A DNA stretch of 23,718 nucleotides, taken from NCBI GenBank assembly GCA_900544425.1, contig UQUX01000013.1:1-23718 (forward strand), in the 5' to 3' direction. The translations under genes were made by a program, and so were the position numbers. The notes under the pieces were generated by a model. That model was not told the DNA's origin. It searched no databases and saw only the letters and a list, made by a program, of their open reading frames with translations. Positions 21,953 through 23,718 of this stretch are shown here, piece after piece. The first letter of the stretch is position 1. The number at the start of each line of letters is the position of its first letter. The stretch is from an uncultured Collinsella sp. GTDB lineage: Bacteria > Actinomycetota > Coriobacteriia > Coriobacteriales > Coriobacteriaceae.

Positions 21953-22738
21953 ATGGTCAACTTCACTATCCTGCAGGTCGTCCTTTTGACCCTGCTGGCC
22001 TTCATCAAGCACGTGGACTACTACGGCATCCCGATGTTCTTCGTCAACTATGCCGTCTTCTGGGGCCTTATCACCGGCGTCGTCATGGGCGACTGGCAGA
22101 CCGGCCTCGTCATCGGCGGCACCATCCAGCTCATGCAGCTCGGCGTCGCGGGCTTCGGCGGCTCGTCGATTCCCGACTACGGCACGATGGCCATCATCGC
22201 CACCGCCTACGGCGTGACCCTGGGCGCGGACACGGGCCTCGCCATCGGCCTGCCGGTCGGCATGCTCGGCATCCAGCTCGACGTCATCGTCAAGATCCTC
22301 AACGGCTTCGTCGTCGAGAAGTCCCAGAAGTTCTGCAACGAGGGTAAGTTCAATCAGATGAACGCCATCCTGTGGGTCTGCCCCGCGCTCTTCGGCCTGT
22401 GCGCCGCCCTGCCCGTCTTTGTCTCCGTGACGCTCGGCCAGCCCGCCGTCAACTGGCTCCTCGAGGTCATGCCTCAGTGGTTCCTCTCCGGCCTCACCCT
22501 CGCCGGCAAGATGCTCCCGGCCATCGGTATCGCCATGCTGCTCCGCTACATGCCCACCGGCAAGTACTTCCAGTACCTGCTCGTCGGCTTCTTCCTCTCG
22601 GCCTTCCTGAACGTGCCCATCATCGGCGCCGCCATCGTCGGCGTTGCCCTCGCGATCGCGTTCTACCAGCGTGCCGAGAGGGACACCGAGCTCGCCGCCC
22701 ACGCTTCCGCAGACGCCTTCATCGGAGAGGATGAGTAA
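21953..22738 (+). CDS. PTS mannose-family EIIC component (membrane)
   Basis: Integral membrane subunit (261 residues) forming the sugar channel together with EIID. Hydrophobic segments begin at residue 4 (FTILQVVLLTLLAFI) and recur through the protein (MFFVNYAVFWGLITGVVMG, ALFGLCAALPVFVSVTLG, YLLVGFFLSAFLNVPIIGAAIVGVALAIAFY). The GGTIQLMQLGVAGFGGSSIPDYGTMAIIATA block is characteristic of ManY-type EIIC. It starts behind AAGGAGG (21942-21948) and ends two bases before the EIID start. Confidence 0.95.
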   Translation: MVNFTILQVVLLTLLAFIKHVDYYGIPMFFVNYAVFWGLITGVVMGDWQTGLVIGGTIQLMQLGVAGFGGSSIPDYGTMAIIATAYGVTLGADTGLAIGLPVGMLGIQLDVIVKILNGFVVEKSQKFCNEGKFNQMNAILWVCPALFGLCAALPVFVSVTLGQPAVNWLLEVMPQWFLSGLTLAGKMLPAIGIAMLLRYMPTGKYFQYLLVGFFLSAFLNVPIIGAAIVGVALAIAFYQRAERDTELAAHASADAFIGEDE

Positions 22739-22740
22739 CC

Positions 22741-23574
22741 ATGGAAAACGAGAACATCACCGCCGTCGCCGAGGGCAAGCCCTCCGGCTACAAGGTCACC
22801 AAGAAGGATCTGCGCAACGCGAACTGGCGCTGGCTCATGAGCGTGTGCACCTTCAACTACCAGACCCAGCAGGGCGCCTCAGTCGCCTACGCCCTCTCGC
22901 CGGTCCTGAGGAAGATCTACACGAACGACGAGGACTATAAGCAAGCGCTCAACAACCACTTCCGCTACTACAATACCCAGCCTTGGCTCGCCGCCATCAT
23001 CCTTGGCGCCTGCGTGGCCATGGAGGAACGCGACGGCCTAGCGGCGGCGGACGCCGTCCAAGACCTGAAGATCGGCACCATGGGACCGCTCGCCGGCGTC
23101 GGCGACTCCCTGCTCATGACCATGATCCCGACCATCATGGGCTCCATCGCCGCCTACATGGCCATCGAGGGCAACCCCGTGGGAGCCGGCATCTGGTTCG
23201 CGCTCATCCTGGCCATCTTCTGGGTCCGCATGCACGCCCTCGAGTTCGGCTACAAGCAGGGCGTGAAGCTCGTCACCGACTTCAGCGAGAAGCTTCCCAA
23301 CCTCACTGCCGCCGCCTCCGTGCTCGGCCTCACCGTGGTCGGCTGCCTCATCGCCTCGGTCATCGGCGTCACCTGCCCGATTAGCTTCAGCTTCGGCGAC
23401 GTCTCGATGGAGATTCAGCCGCTGCTCGACAAGATCCTGCCTGCCATGATCCCCGCCGCCATCACGGGAAGCGCGTATTACCTTCTTACCAAGAAGAACG
23501 CGAGCATGACGGTCCTCATCCTCGTGGTGATCGTCCTCGCGATGGTCGCCTCCGCCGCTGGCATCCTCGCTTAG
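22741..23574 (+). CDS. PTS mannose-family EIID component (membrane)
   Basis: Membrane subunit (277 residues) unique to mannose-family PTS. The N-terminal soluble part carries KKDLRNANWRWLMSVCTFNYQTQQGASVAYALSP-like family sequence and RYYNTQPWLAAIILGACVAMEE. GTMGPLAGVGDSLLMTMIPTI is the conserved central motif. The C-terminal end is hydrophobic (MTVLILVVIVLAMVASAAGIL). Its start follows the EIIC stop by two bases, with GAGAGGATGAG inside the end of EIIC acting as ribosome site, indicating translational coupling. Confidence 0.95.
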   Translation: MENENITAVAEGKPSGYKVTKKDLRNANWRWLMSVCTFNYQTQQGASVAYALSPVLRKIYTNDEDYKQALNNHFRYYNTQPWLAAIILGACVAMEERDGLAAADAVQDLKIGTMGPLAGVGDSLLMTMIPTIMGSIAAYMAIEGNPVGAGIWFALILAIFWVRMHALEFGYKQGVKLVTDFSEKLPNLTAAASVLGLTVVGCLIASVIGVTCPISFSFGDVSMEIQPLLDKILPAMIPAAITGSAYYLLTKKNASMTVLILVVIVLAMVASAAGILA

Positions 23575-23600
23575 CTTCGACCCAAGAGATTGGTGAATCA

Positions 23601-23718
23601 ATGAGAAAGATAGTTGTGGCGAGCCATTCCCTTCTCGCCCAGGGCTTCAAGGACACCCTCGAGTTCCTTACGGGTAAGAGCGACGCCGTCAACGCCGTGT
23701 GCGCCTACGTGAACGACA
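23601..23718 (+). CDS. PTS mannose-family EIIA component, partial at the right edge
   Basis: The frame from ATG 23601 reads MRKIVVASHSLLAQGFKDTL, then EFLTGKSDAVNAVCAYVND, and leaves the window. Position, a beta-strand followed by ASHSLLAQG, and the expected phospho-acceptor His9 fit a mannose-family EIIA domain protein, which receives phosphate from HPr and passes it to EIIB. It lies 26 bases after EIID with only a weak ribosome site. Here EIIA is a separate last gene rather than fused to EIIB. Confidence 0.88.
   Translation, partial: MRKIVVASHSLLAQGFKDTLEFLTGKSDAVNAVCAYVND

Noticed and set aside
21005..22702. 565-residue minus-strand frame across the regulator end and the EIIB/EIIC genes
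   Set aside because: Spans several certain plus-strand genes; Asp/Gly/His-rich antisense composition.
1..23718. CRISPR arrays, tRNA, rRNA, insertion sequences, integrase
   Set aside because: No regularly spaced direct repeats, cloverleaf genes, transposase or integrase-like proteins were found on either strand.

Overview
The window reads like a high-GC gut actinobacterium of the Coriobacteriia, most likely Collinsella or a close relative. This is inferred from strong GC bias at third codon positions, clear AGGAG-type ribosome binding sites, the mix of anaerobic fermentative genes (iron-type alcohol dehydrogenase, glycerol dehydrogenase, a multi-cluster ferredoxin protein, mannose-family PTS) and a MurT-type peptidoglycan amidation gene. 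The sequence alone does not prove the genus.

Layout. 1-3229 (minus strand): a probable operon of two related helical-repeat proteins followed by murT, which runs off the left edge. 3230-3729: a 500-base divergent intergenic region with operator-like motifs and a leader hairpin. 3730-6620 (plus): an iron-containing alcohol dehydrogenase, a terminator lying almost on the next start codon, glycerol dehydrogenase gldA, a terminator, a 62-base hairpin and the N-terminal remnant of a second gldA-like gene. 6772-9611 (plus): a four-cluster Fe-S protein, the ATPase ychF and a small DUF1648-type membrane protein. 9621-10305: an unrecognised protein divergent from an XRE regulator, with a 24-base perfect palindrome between them. 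10306-10627: a non-coding stretch framed by two inverted copies of a degenerate repeat. 10628-13507: type I asparaginase (minus) and GMP synthase (plus).

13574-18378 is the accessory part. It begins with a C-terminal scrap of a GyrI-like gene. It continues with an AAA/DUF4143-type ATPase whose Shine-Dalgarno lies in an inverted repeat, a 582-residue protein with a DUF4365-like PD-(D/E)XK nuclease N-terminus, and a 194-residue protein with an Rx4H HEPN-like motif. It ends with a small antisense gene and a C-terminal scrap of MTA/SAH nucleosidase. The two proteins at 15319-17680 look like a two-gene toxin or defence module and are the best candidate for an undescribed system; the ATPase just upstream may or may not belong to it.

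18605-23718 (plus) is a sugar-uptake operon. A LevR-like regulator (winged helix, AAA+, PRD, EIIA-Man, PRD) precedes PTS EIIB, EIIC, EIID and EIIA (cut by the right edge). The regulator has the LevR architecture, but I see no GAFTGA loop and its Walker B acidic pair is replaced by Asn-Gly, so it probably no longer works with sigma-54. No rRNA, tRNA, CRISPR array or insertion sequence was seen.
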